DNA of 64,000 nt, taken from positions 325,501 through 389,500 of the forward strand of contig NW_026262701.1 of assembly GCF_021869535.1 (NCBI RefSeq), in the 5' to 3' direction. The notes below the pieces were generated by a model. That model saw only the letters and a list, made by a program, of their open reading frames with translations. It was not told where the DNA came from and searched no databases. The stretch comes from Mytilus californianus. Taxonomy: Eukaryota; Mollusca; Bivalvia; Mytilida; Mytilidae. The position numbers and the translations under genes are program-made. How positions within the stretch are numbered: the stretch's first letter is position 1; every line of letters begins with the position of its first letter. This document shows positions 11,606-22,900 of the stretch, one piece after another.

Positions 11606-12624
11606 TTTTTTCTTATAAATGGCACTTTTAAGCTCTGCATTCCTTCAAAGGTGCATGTTTGTCAGCTACCTCAATGAAACTTTTACTAAAATTATAATAC
11701 GCTGCATTTACATTATCAAATTCAGATATATCAAAATGCTGATTTCCTAAATCATTTAAAAAATTTGAAGCATCAAAATTCTTAAAACTTCTGCATATCT
11801 TCTTTATTGGTAAAATTTTTGGTAGATCACAGTTTAGCTGCACTGATATAAAGATGCTGCTCATGTCTCCTCGCTATCACAGTTTCTCCAACAGCGACAC
11901 CAAGCAAGTTTTAATCCAATGATAAGTCATACAAAATCAGACGAGTCGATGTCTTATCTCTATCACAGGTTTTCCAACAGCGACACCAAGCAAGTTTTAA
12001 TCCAATGATAAGTCATACAAAATCAGACGAGTCGATGTCTTATCTCTATCACAGGTTTTCCAACAGCGACACCAAGCAAGTTTTATTCCAATGATAAGTC
12101 ATACAAAATCAGACGAGTCGATGTCTTATCTCTATCACAGGTTTTCCAACAGCGACACCAAGCAAGTTTTATTCCAATGATAAGTCATACAAAATCAGAC
12201 GAGTCGATGTCTTATCTCTATCACAGGTTCTCCAACAGTGACACCAAGCAAGTTATAATCAAATTATAAGTCATACAAAATCAGACTGGTCGATGTCTCC
12301 TCTCTATCACAGGTTCTCCAACAGTGACACCAAACAAGTTAAAATCTAATGATAAGTCATACAAAATCAGACTGGTCGATGTCCTCTCTCTATGACAGTT
12401 TCTCCAACAGTGAAACCAAGCAAGTTGATATCCAATGATAAGTCATACAAAATCAGACTGGTCGATGTCTTCTCTCTATCGCAGGTTCTCCAACAGTGAC
12501 GCCAAACAAATTAAAATCCAATGGTAAGTCAAACAAAATCAGACTGATCTATGTCTTCTCTCTATCACAGGTTCTCCAACAGTCACAACAAGCAAGTTAA
12601 AATCCAATGGTAGGTCATACTCTT

Positions 12625-13315
12625 ATTATCTAGAGGCTCTGAAGAGCCTGTGTCACTCACCTGCATCTTCAACAATGGCCACTTTTTAGAAGAAAAAAAA
12701 CATCAATAAACATTGAAACTCTATTAAGAGTTAACTGACAATTTCAGTCATGTTGGCATATTTGTAGATCTTATCCTGCTGATAATTTTCACTGTTTAAA
12801 GTTTCTATTTATCTTTTAGTTTTCAAGAATAGATAATTGGCAAAAAACGTTAAAAATTATCATTAAAGGGCAATAACTCAAATAATGAGTCGACTGAATA
12901 TTCTCTTTCATGCTGATCATTTGTGCTTTTTAAAGTTTCTATCTTTCTATAGCAGTTTTCAAGAAAATGGACAAAAATGGAAAAAAATCATAAAAGGGCA
13001 ATAACTTCAATGAGGATTCGACTAACAATTTCGGTCATGTTTGACTTATTTGTAGATCTTGTCTTGCTGATCATTTTTGCAATTAAAGCTCCTATCTATC
13101 TAAAATAATTTTTTTAAGATATTAGGAAAAAACGAAAAAAAGAAATGTGAAAATCGTCATTATGAGGTAATCACTCTTATAAGGAGTCGACTGATGATTT
13201 CGGCCATTTGAATTACTTGTAGCTCTGCTCTTACTAACCATTTTTGCTTTCAAAGTTTCTATTTATCTATTATAATTTTCGAGATAATAGGCAAAAGTGA
13301 AAAGGGAGGGTATTG
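12625..13315 (+). repeat. Bivalve repeat with ~150-bp tandem units
   Basis: Opens with tctagaggctctgaagagcc (a hairpin) and gtgtcactcacct. Three or four diverged units follow near 12720, 12890, 13020 and 13180, each with gagtcgact, tttgtagatcttgtc-like and caagaaaatgg-like stretches. The structure resembles the other tandem-cored elements here. Confidence 0.5.
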
Positions 13316-13318
13316 TAG

Positions 13319-14756
13319 TTACGACATAAGGAACATATCCGATATCATCTGTGAAACGGTTATTCCATAACGGTCAACCAACTCGTGATGGCGTCCGTAA
13401 ATTTTACGAAGGGATGATTTCAACTTCCCCATTTGGAACTCTTGGTTTAATAGCTTCCTTTTTGAGCAGCAATCCTCTATCAAGGAAACACAATCCCGGG
13501 AATATCGTATCAATTGGGAGATATATACTCCGTATGCAGGCGCTGCTGGAATGTTGCTACATAGAAATGGAAAGTTCACAATTGGGAAGCTGAAATCATC
13601 TCTTTTGTCGTAAAGATTTGTTTTCAACCGACCCTCATTGTCAATTTCTAGATGTAAGTCAAGATATGAGGCAGACTTAACTGTATCTGTAGTATCCTTT
13701 ATCTCTAGTTCGATGGGATAAATTCGTTCAACATAGTCACCAAATTTTGTATTATTTAGTGAGAGAACATCATCTATATAGCGGAACGTAGAGTTAAAGG
13801 ATATTGCTAACTTCTTATCTTTCTTCCTAAGAAGTTCCTGTATGAAGTCAGCCTTATAATAATAAAGAAACAAGTCGGCAAGAAGAGAGGCACAATTGGT
13901 TCCCATTGGAATTCCGACAGTCTGTTGAAAAACACGTCCTCCAAACGTAACAAATATGTTGTCAATCAAGAAATCAAGCATCTTGATAATGTCAGTTTCA
14001 GAGAATTTTTTGTTTGAATCAGAGTGATTCTTTACAAAGTAGGATTTATCCCTCCCCAAGACAAGATACTTGTATCTACGTTCGCCATTCTTTTTAATGA
14101 AACAAAGTAATACCAACTCTTTCAATTTGTCTTTTAGTTTGGAATGGGGAATACTTGTGTAAAGTGTAGAAAAGTCAAATGTTTTAATACTATTGCAAGA
14201 TGAGAGAGTCTTAGATTGTATGTACTCTAAAAGATCTTTGGAATTTTTTAGTATCCACATCTGATTCACGCCACCTCTAGAATAGGCAGTTTCACAATAA
14301 CTTTGGAGCCCGGCTTTGATTGCTGATAAAACAGATGTTAATAATTTAGAAAGAGGTTTCGTAGGCATTTGGAATACCCAGTAATATACCGTTTTTGTAA
14401 GGACACTTATGTAGTTTAGGTATCCAATACAGTGATGGAAGATCCAGTTCTTCTTCTTTGGTTAAAATTCCAAAGGAACATAGAACAGACCTATGATTAT
14501 CCTGGATTTCCTCTTTGGTAAGTGTCGTGAGGGTATATGTTGAGTTTCCAAGTTAATTGTCAATACCTAATTCATTTATCAAGCAGTTTATGTAATGATA
14601 ATTACACACAAAAACGATGTTGTTTGGGGCTTTATCTGCGAGGACAACAACATATTTGTCATGGAGGTAGGACAAGTGTTTTGCAACATTTGGGTCTTTA
14701 AAAATTGACGTAGTGTGGGTATTGATATGCCCATTTAGTTTCATTATAAATGACAT
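13319..14756 (-). pseudogene. Penelope-like element reverse transcriptase, frameshifted
   Basis: The main open frame (14368-13319, 349 residues) contains RT motif A FDFSTLYTSIP (residues 64-74), motif B VGIPMGTNCAS (151-161), the catalytic RYIDDVL (YIDD at 197-200) and SASYLDLHLEID. This order and wording is typical of Penelope-like RTs. Upstream, the segment 14756-14553 encodes a HDKYVVVLADKAPNN-type stretch, normally N-terminal in the same protein. The 184 bases between carry LYWIPKLHKCPYKNG in a shifted frame, so at least two frame breaks separate the parts. No GIY-YIG nuclease domain was seen. The protein normally copies element RNA at chromosomal ends or nicks; this copy is not functional as read. 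Confidence 0.88.
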
Positions 14757-15624
14757 TGTTCAACATTCTATTATTAGATGAACTTTTTATAAGCTCAGCA
14801 TAATGGAAACGTTCTGTAGAGCTTGACGAATTGTACAAACATGTCTCTAGTAGAATACATAACGTTACCCTATAGATGTCTGTAGAGCATGATGAATTGT
14901 ACAGACATGTCTCTAGTAGAATACATTACGTTACCCTATAGATGTCTGTTAGAGCTTGATGATTTGTACAAACATGTCTCTAGTAGAATACATTACGTTA
15001 CCCTATAGATGTCTGTAGAGCTTGATGAATTATACAGACATGTCTTTAGTAGAACAAGCATTCTGAGAGTATTGCATCGCAATACATAGTCCCCTACCGG
15101 GTAAAAATTCATTATACCGGAACAAAATGCTAACTTGTTCTATAACTTATCATGGTGTAAACAAAAAGAAAATATCTAGTCAATATCTTCAAGCATGACT
15201 AAAAACAGTGTGGAAAACTGAATATATGAGTGAATTTTTTCAAGTCCAAGGACCATAACTCTGCACAAAATTATCAGACCCAAACAAAAATTTGAACTTG
15301 ATCTGTAAAACTATATACTAATTGTCAATCAATAAATTCAAGCATGATGAAAAAAAGTGTGGAAAACCTATAACACTCTAATATTTGATATGATTAATAG
15401 TTCTCTAAAATTAGATATGATGTAATACAATGTATATCTATTTTCAAATTACAATCAAATATAATTAATAGTTCCAAATATGTTTTCTTTCATTTGTCAT
15501 AAACCAATATAGATTTGTAACTTATCTATAAAATGTCAACAACTTTTATCTACACAATGTAATGTAATGAAATATATACCTTAATAAACATAGATTATTA
15601 TCTAATTAAAGGATTTCACTTAAT

Positions 15625-15655
<31 letters not shown>

Positions 15656-15661
<6 letters not shown>

Positions 15662-16179
15662 CAGCACAAATAACATTTTCCAAAAGACCAAAAAAAGTGA
15701 AAAAGTATATTTTAACAAAACGCATTTGACTAGCAGGTCGAACAACGGATGTTCTTAAACCCTGCTGACTGCCATGGCGATTGCCAAATAAACGGATCAC
15801 CAGATGTAAAAATGGATCTTATTAATTAAATACCAAACAGAAAACAATAAACTTGCAGAAAAGATGGTATACCGCAAACATGAGGTGCAAAAATTTGTAC
15901 ACCATATCCGGATTTTTCGAAATCCGGATATGGTGTACAAATTTTTGCACCTCATGTTTGCGGTATACCATCTTTTCTGCAAGTTTATTGTTTTCTGTTT
16001 GGTATTTAATTAATAAGATCCATTTTTACATCTGGTGATCCGTTTATTTGGCAATCGCCATGGCAGTCAGCAGGGTTTAAGAACATCCGTTGTTCGACCT
16101 GCTAGTCAAATGCGTTTTGTTAAAATATACTTTTTCACTTTTTTTGGTCTTTTGGAAAATGTTGTTTGTGCTGTATTTA
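15656..16179. repeat. 524-bp near-perfect palindrome
   Basis: Two ~258-bp arms are reverse complements of each other around an 8-bp imperfect centre at about 15914-15921 (flanked by atccggat on both sides). The left edge reads taaatacagcac and the right gtgctgtattta. Because the arms match so closely, the same translated peptides appear on both strands. A (TA)n tract abuts the left arm at 15626-15655. No long ORF is specific to one arm. Confidence 0.9.
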
Positions 16180-16565
16180 GACCACTCTACCAAGAAATTT
16201 GTTTTGCATGCACACGTATAAAAATTGCGGTTTTTATCCAACGCAATCATAGGTTTGAACGTTGTTTTCAATTTAGACTTGTATATATATATTTCTCTAA
16301 TTCTTCGTCAATTTATCCCTTTCTGCACCCATTGTATAAAAAAAATTTAATCAACGTGTGGTTCGTTTGATCTCAGTTCTTCATTGGTTAAAATCCGATT
16401 ATGACGTCGAATTTTCTTGCTTTCCTCTGAATTTTCTATTGTGACGGCATGAAAAAAGGCGACCATGCCTGATGACGTCACATAGAAAGAACACATCTTT
16501 TTGCACATCATTCAAAAAGAAGGAACAAGTTTGCCTGCTTATTGTTTGAAAATCATTAGAGAAAC

Positions 16566-16726
16566 AGATTCCACCACCAAATCTCGTGTAATACGATATT
16601 TATCCACTCTCGACAGTTAAATTTTAAATATTTAAAACGCTCGGCGAGCCTCGCGTTTTAAATATGAAAATTTAACTGTCTCGAGTGGATAAATATCGTA
16701 TCACACTCGATGCAGTGGTAGAATCT
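16566..16726. repeat. 160-bp foldback element
   Basis: Arms of about 75 bp run from agattccaccacc to ggtagaatct and meet at gctcggcgagc. The arms contain aatacgatatttatccact and its complement with few mismatches. It is a MITE-like hairpin inside the composite insertion, followed by a (TA)n tract. Confidence 0.8.
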
Positions 16727-17654
16727 ATATATATATATATATATATACATGTAGCATTCTGAAAATCAGATTATACAAAATAATATATAAACCTGCCACA
16801 AAATTCCTCAAACAATTTACCAAAGAATGTCTTTTAAAAAATGAGTTATCTCCCATTGTACAGATATATGGTTTAACATAGTATTCTAATATTAGTTATG
16901 GAGTTTTTTTTATGGACCATAACTCTGGACTACATCATCAGACCGGAACAAAATTCGAACTTGACCTATAACTTGTCATGATAAAACTATACACCAAATA
17001 TCAAATCAATATCTTCAAGAACGAAGAAAAAAAGTGGAAAACTGAGTTGCCGGACTGACGGATGGACAGACGGACAGAGTGCAAACCTAAAGTCCCCGGC
17101 CTTCGACTTCGTCGGTAGGGAACAAATAAATTACGTTACCCTATAGATGTCTGTAGAGCTTGATGAATTGTACAGACATGTCTCTAGAAGAATACATCAC
17201 GTTACCGTATAGATATCTTTAGAGCTGGACGAATAGTACAGACATGTCTCTAATAGAATACATTACGTTACCATATAGATGTCTTTAGAGCTTGGCGAAT
17301 GGTACAGACATGTCTCTAATAGAATACATTACGTTACCCTATATAGATGCTCAAAAACTTGACGAATTGTAAAGACATGTCTCTAGTAGAATACATTACG
17401 TTACCATATAGATATCTTTTGAGCTTGACGAATTATATATCCATGTCTCTAGTAGACTACATAACGCTAACCTATAGATGTCTTTAGAGCTAGACGAATT
17501 ATACATACATGTCTCTAGAATACATTAAGTTACCCTATAGATGTCTGTGGAACTTGAATTGTACAGACAAGTCTCTAGTAGAAAACATTGCGTTCCCCTT
17601 CAGATGTCGTTAGAGCTTGATGAATTGTACAGACATGTGTCTGGTATAATACAC

Positions 17655-17762
17655 TAAGGAGGCCCCTCATGGCAATAATGAAATATTTGGTCTGGTAATC
17701 AAATAATCACTATAAAATCGGCCATGTAATCACATAATCAAAAACACCATGAGGAGGCTCAC
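17655..17762. repeat. Short MITE rich in aatcacataatc, in the satellite
   Basis: Begins gaggcccctcatgg and ends accatgaggaggctc, an inverted pair. The core tttggtctggtaatcaaata is shared with the longer relative at 59733-59962, of which it looks like an internally deleted form. Confidence 0.7.
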
Positions 17763-20700
17763 TATGTTACCCTATTTATGTCTGTAGAGCTTGATGAATT
17801 GAACAGACATGTATCTAGTAGAAAACATTGCGTTATCCAACCGATGACTGCAGAGCTTGATGAATTGTACAGACATGTCTCTAGTATGATACATAACGTT
17901 ACCCTATAGATGTCTTTAGAACTTGAGGAATTGAACAAACATGTCTCTAATAGAATACATAACGTTACCCTATAGATGTCTTCAGAACTTGACGAATTGT
18001 ACAGACATGTCTCTAGTAGATTACATGACATTACGTTACCCTATAGATGTCTTTAGAGCTTAATGAATTATACAGACACGTCTCTAGACTAGTATAATAC
18101 ATTACCTGACCCTATAGATGTCTTGAGAGCTAGACGAATTGTACAGACATGTCTCTAGTAGAATACGTTACCCAATAGATGTCTGTAGAGCTTGACGAAT
18201 TGTACAGACATGTCTCTAGACTACAAGAATGCATTACGTTACCCTATAGATGTCTTTAGATCTAGACGAATTGTACATACATATCTCTAGTAGAATACAT
18301 TACGTTACCCAATAGATGTCTTTAGAGCTTGACGAATGGTACAGACATGTCTTTAGTAGAATACATAACGTTACCCTATAGATGTCTGCAGAGCTTGACG
18401 AATTGTACAGACATGTCTCTAGTAGAATACATTACGTTACCCTATAGATGTCTTTGGAGCTACACGAATTGTAAAGACATGTCTCTAGTAAGAATACATT
18501 GTTACCCTATAGATGTCTTTAGAGTTTTTCAAATTGTACAGACATGTCTCTAGTAGAATACGATACCTGATAGATATCTTAGAGCTAGACGAATTATTCA
18601 GCCATGTCTCTAGTAGAATACATTGTTACCCTATAGATGTCTTCAGAGCTTGACAAATGGTACAGACATGTCTCTAGTAGAATACATTATGTTACCATAT
18701 AGATATCTTTACAGCTTGACGAATGGTACAGACATGTCTCTAGTAGAATGCATTACGTTACCATATAGATATCTTTAGAGCTTGAGGAATTATAGATACA
18801 TGTCTTTAGTAGAATGCTTTAAGTTAACCTATTAGAGCTAGACGAATTATCCAGACATGTCTCTAGAAGAGTACATTACGTTACCCTATAGATGTCTTAA
18901 GCTTTAGAGGTTGACGAATTGTACAATACATTATGTTAGCCTATAAATGTTTTTAGAGCTTGACAAATTGTATAGACATGTCTCTAGTAGAATTTATAAC
19001 GTTACCCTATAGATGTCTTAAGCTTTAGAGGTTGACGAATTGTACATACATGTCTCAAGTAGAATACATTGTGTTACCCAACAGATGTCTGTAGAGCTTG
19101 ATGAATTGTACATAAAAGTCTCTAGAGGAATACATTATGTTATCCTATAGATGTCTGTAGAGCTTGATGAATTGTTCAGACATGTCTCTAGTAGAATACA
19201 TTATGTTACCCTATATATGTCTGTAGAGCTATGCGAATTGTACAGACATGTCTCTAGTAGAATACATTATGTTATCCTATAGATGTCTGTAGAGCTTGAT
19301 GAATTGTACATAAAAGTCTCTAGTAGAATACATTATGTTACCCTATAGATGTCTTTAGAGTTTGACAAATTGTACAAACATGTATCTAGTAGAATACGTT
19401 ACCCTATATATGTCTTTAGAGCTTGAGGAATTGTACACACGTCTCTAGTAGACATTATGTAACCTATAGATGACTTTTAGAGCTTGACGGATTGTACACA
19501 CGTCTCTATTAGAATACATTATGTTACCCTATAGATGTCTTTACAGCTTGACGAATGGTACAGACATGTCTCTAGTAGACATTATGTAACCTATAGATGA
19601 CTTTTAGAGCTTGACGGATTGTACACACGTCACTATTAGAATACATTATGTTATCCTATAGATGTCTTTAGAGCTTGACGAATGGTACAGACATGTCTCT
19701 AGTAGAATGCATTACGTTACCATATAGATATCTTTAAAGCTTGAGGAATTATAGATACATGTCTTTAGTAGAATGCTTTATGTTAACCTATAGATGTCTT
19801 AAGAGCTAGACGAATTATCCAGACATGTCTCTAGAAGAGTACATTACGTTACCCCATAGATGTCTTAAGCTTTAGAGGTTGTCGAATTGTACAATACATT
19901 ATGTTACCCTATAAATGTTTTTAGAGCTTGACGAATTGTACAGACATGTCTCTAGTAGAATACATTGTGTTACCCAACAGATGTCTGTAGAGCTTGATGA
20001 ATTGTACATAAAAGTCTCTAGAGGAATACATTATGTTATCCTATAGATGTCTGTAGAGCTTGATGAATTGTACAGATATGTCTCTAGTAGAATACATTGT
20101 GTTACCCAACAGATATCTGTAGAGCTTGATGAATTGTACATAAAAGTCTCTAGAGGAATACATTATGTTATCCTATAGATGTCTGTAGAGCTTGATGAAT
20201 TGTACAGACATGTCTCTAGTAGAATACATTGTGTTACCCAACAGATGTCTGTAGAGCTTGATGAATTGTACATAAAAGTCTCTAGAGGAATACATTATGT
20301 TATCCTATAGATGTCTGTAGAGCTTGATGAATTGTACAGACATGTCTCTAGTAGAATACATTGTGTTACCCAACAGATGTCTGTAGAGCTTGATGAATTG
20401 TACATAAAAGTCTCTAGAGGAATACATTATGTTATCCTATAGATGTCTGTAGAGCTTGATGAATTGTACAGACATGTCTCTAGTAGAATACATTGTGTTA
20501 CCCAACAGATGTCTGTAGAGCTTGATGAATTGTACATAAAAGTTTTAGAGGAATACATTATGTTATCCTATAGATGTCTGTAGAGCTTGATGAATTGTAC
20601 AGACATGTCTCTAGTAGAATACATTGTGTTACCCAACAGATGTCTGTAGAGCTTGATGAATTGTACATAAAAGTCTCTAGAGGAATACATTATGTTATCC

Positions 20701-21672
20701 TATAGATGTCTGTAGAGCTTGATGAATTGTACAGACATGTCCCTAGTAGAATACATTGTGTTACCCAACAGATGTCTGTAGAGCTTGATGAATTGTACAT
20801 AAAAGTCTCTAGAGGAATACATTATGTTATCCTATAGATGTCTGTAGAGCTTGATGAATTGTACATAAAAGTCTCTAGAGGAATACATTGTGTTACCCAA
20901 CAGATGTCTGTAGAGCTTGATGAATTGTACATAAAAGTCTCTAGAGGAATACATTATGTTACCTTATAGATGTCTGTAGAGCTTGATGAATTGTACATAA
21001 AAGTCTCTAGAGGAATACATTATGTTATCCTATAGATGTCTGTAGAGCTTGATGAATTGTACAGACATGTCCCTAGTAGAATACATTATGTTACCCTATA
21101 GATGTCTGTAGAGTTTGGCGAATTGTACAGACATGTCTTTAGTAGAATACATTATGTTACCTTATAGATGTCTGCAGAGCTTGATGAATTGTACATAAAA
21201 GTCTCTAGTAGAATACATTATGTTACCCTATAGATGTCTTTAGAGCTTGAGGAATTGTACACACGTCTCTAGTAGACATTATTTTGCCCTATAGATGTCT
21301 TTACAGCTGGAGGAATTGTACACACGTCTCTAGTAGAAGACATTATGTTGCCCTATAGATGTTTTAGAGCTTGATGAATTATACAGATATATCTCTAGTG
21401 GAATGCGTTACCCTATATACGTATTTAGATCTTGACGAAATATAGAGATATATCTCTAGTAGAATACGTTACCCTATATACGTATTTAGAGCTTGACGAA
21501 TTGTACAGATATATCGCTAGTAGAATACGTTACCCTATAGATGTATTTAGAGCTTGACGAATTGTACAGATATATCGCTAGTAGAATACGTTACCCTATA
21601 GATGTATTTAGAGCTTGACGAATGGTACAGATATATCGCTAGTAGAATACGTTACCCTATAGATGTTTTTTG

Positions 21673-22155
21673 GTTATTTGTGTTGTTGATTTGCTGTATC
21701 ATTGACATATATCCCCACATCTTTTAATACATAGGTGACAAACAGTAATTTAAATGAGAAACTGATCTAACCAATAAAATTTTATGTTGAAATGTTATGC
21801 TCCAACATGGTTAAATCCTATCCGAAACCTTTAGAAGGTTTGGTGGTTGACCTAGCAACCACATGTCTCATTTAAAACGATCTGTCACCTTTTTAAATTT
21901 GTTATGTGTATTGTCTTTGCTTTCAAAATCGCTTAAAAGTTACCTGGTGCCCTGGGGCTTTTTTTAAATGTGATCTTGTTACTTAAAAGGTACTTGTTAC
22001 TTAAAAGGTACCCTACTAGAGCCCTAATGTGTAAGTCATTAAAACTAAGAAGATAACAGCTGTGAGCATATTTGGACAGACAAAATCTTAAAGACTAAGC
22101 GATCTACAGGTATGTACAAAATATTATTATTGTCTGGTTCTTCTACCCTCTGAAA
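21673..22155. other. AT-rich spacer between satellite and composite elements
   Basis: No ORF, RNA gene or strong repeat was recognised. A short direct repeat of ttacttaaaaggtac occurs twice near 21980-22010. Confidence 0.3.
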
Positions 22156-22156
22156 T

Positions 22157-22900
22157 AATAAAATGCTCCGCTGGCCGCAGCTTGATACGACCGCAGAGGT
22201 CTAACCCTGAACAATTGTGGCAAGTATGGACGTAACATTCAAGCTTGATACAGCTCTGAATTTGGATTGTGATTAAATATTTGACACAGCATAGGTTTCT
22301 GACACAGAATGAACGTGGTCTAAGAATTTAAAAATTTTTAATTTACATATTCAAACCATATCATTAGTATTTGCTATATATATAAATCAGAAAATAACCA
22401 ACTTAAAATGGAAATTTTAAAGAAAAAAAAATCACCCCCAAAATATTTTGAACCCCCTTATGATTCATCACCCCCAAACTCATTCCCAGCCTTCCCTTTG
22501 TGGTATGGTACCTTGCAGTACAATTTCAGAGAGATCCATACACTTGAACACAAGTTATTGTCTTGAAACTAGAAAAATGCGTTTTTTTGCCCCTTTTTTG
22601 GCCCCAAATTCCTAAACGTTTAGGGCAATTACCCCCAAACTCAAACCCAGCTTTTCCTTTGTGATATGGAACCTTGTAGTACAATTTCATAAAGATCCAT
22701 ACACTTACACACAAGTTATAGTCCTGAAACTAGAAAAATGCTTGTTTTGGGCCCCTTTTTGGCCCCTAATTCCTAAAATTTTGAGGCAATTACCCCCAAA
22801 ATCAATCCCAGCCTTCCCTTTATGGTATGGTACCTTGCAGTACAATTTCAGAGAGATCCATACACTTGAACACAAGTTATTGTCTGGAAACTAGAATAAA
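22157..22900 (-). mobile_element. Truncated copy of the modular element (copy A)
   Basis: Starts with the right-end module (aaaatgctccgctgg, then gaccgcagaggtc) in reverse orientation, followed by ~130-bp units with acaagttattgtc. It lacks the terminal gcggtcgtata and runs straight into the next copy. Confidence 0.7.

Larger units (their letters stand above)
8974..11864 (-). mobile_element. 5'-truncated non-LTR retrotransposon (CR1/L2/jockey-like), interrupted by a SINE
   Basis: Read on the minus strand, it starts in the linker before the RT, passes through RT and thumb regions, and ends with a (CTTA)n microsatellite tail at 8974-8998, as in CR1-group LINEs. It sits inside the 86-bp array, which resumes on both sides. 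The endonuclease domain is missing. Frameshifts split the ORF into pieces near 11864-11628, 11605-11390, 11280-10920, 10894-10640 and 10330-9502. Confidence 0.85.
5775..12620 (+). repeat. 86-bp tandem array, broken into three blocks by insertions (5775-6680, 8150-8973, 11862-12620)
   Basis: The unit is 86 bp (for example aacagtgac at 6335 and 6421). Each unit holds tctcctctctatcacagg, which resembles a splice acceptor, then a 39-base segment, then gataagtc or ggtaagtc, which resembles a donor. Later blocks continue the same phase of the array after each insertion, so this was one array before the insertions landed. No RNA or protein function can be shown from sequence. Confidence 0.85.
15055..17127 (+). 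mobile_element. Composite insertion in the 66-bp satellite
   Basis: The left part (15055-15370) starts caagcattctgagagtattg and includes tagtcccctaccgggt. The right part (16900-17127) ends with gacggatggacagacggaca and ttcgtcggtagggaac, which is the usual partner of such starts in bivalve repeats. The two parts share gtggaaaac and atcatgaaaaaaagtg stretches and are separated by foreign DNA that includes two large inverted repeats. A left-end fragment of the same family is at 38131-38470. Confidence 0.65.
14812..21672 (+). repeat. 66-bp satellite (blocks 14812-15054 and 17128-21672)
   Basis: The monomer is 66 bp, for example atgtctgtagagcttgatga starting near 19981 and again near 20047. Each monomer holds gagcttgatgaattgtacag, catgtctctagtagaatac and a gttaccctatag stretch. 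Near 19960-21060 two monomer types alternate (gtacagacatgtctctagta versus gtacataaaagtctctagag), giving a 132-bp higher-order repeat. Elsewhere monomers are diverged and unordered. The array is interrupted at 15055-17127 and 17655-17762. Small ORFs along it are repeat artefacts. Confidence 0.95.

Noticed and set aside
14812-21672. CRISPR-like regularly spaced repeats
   Set aside because: The whole 66-bp unit is repeated without unique spacers; eukaryotic satellite.
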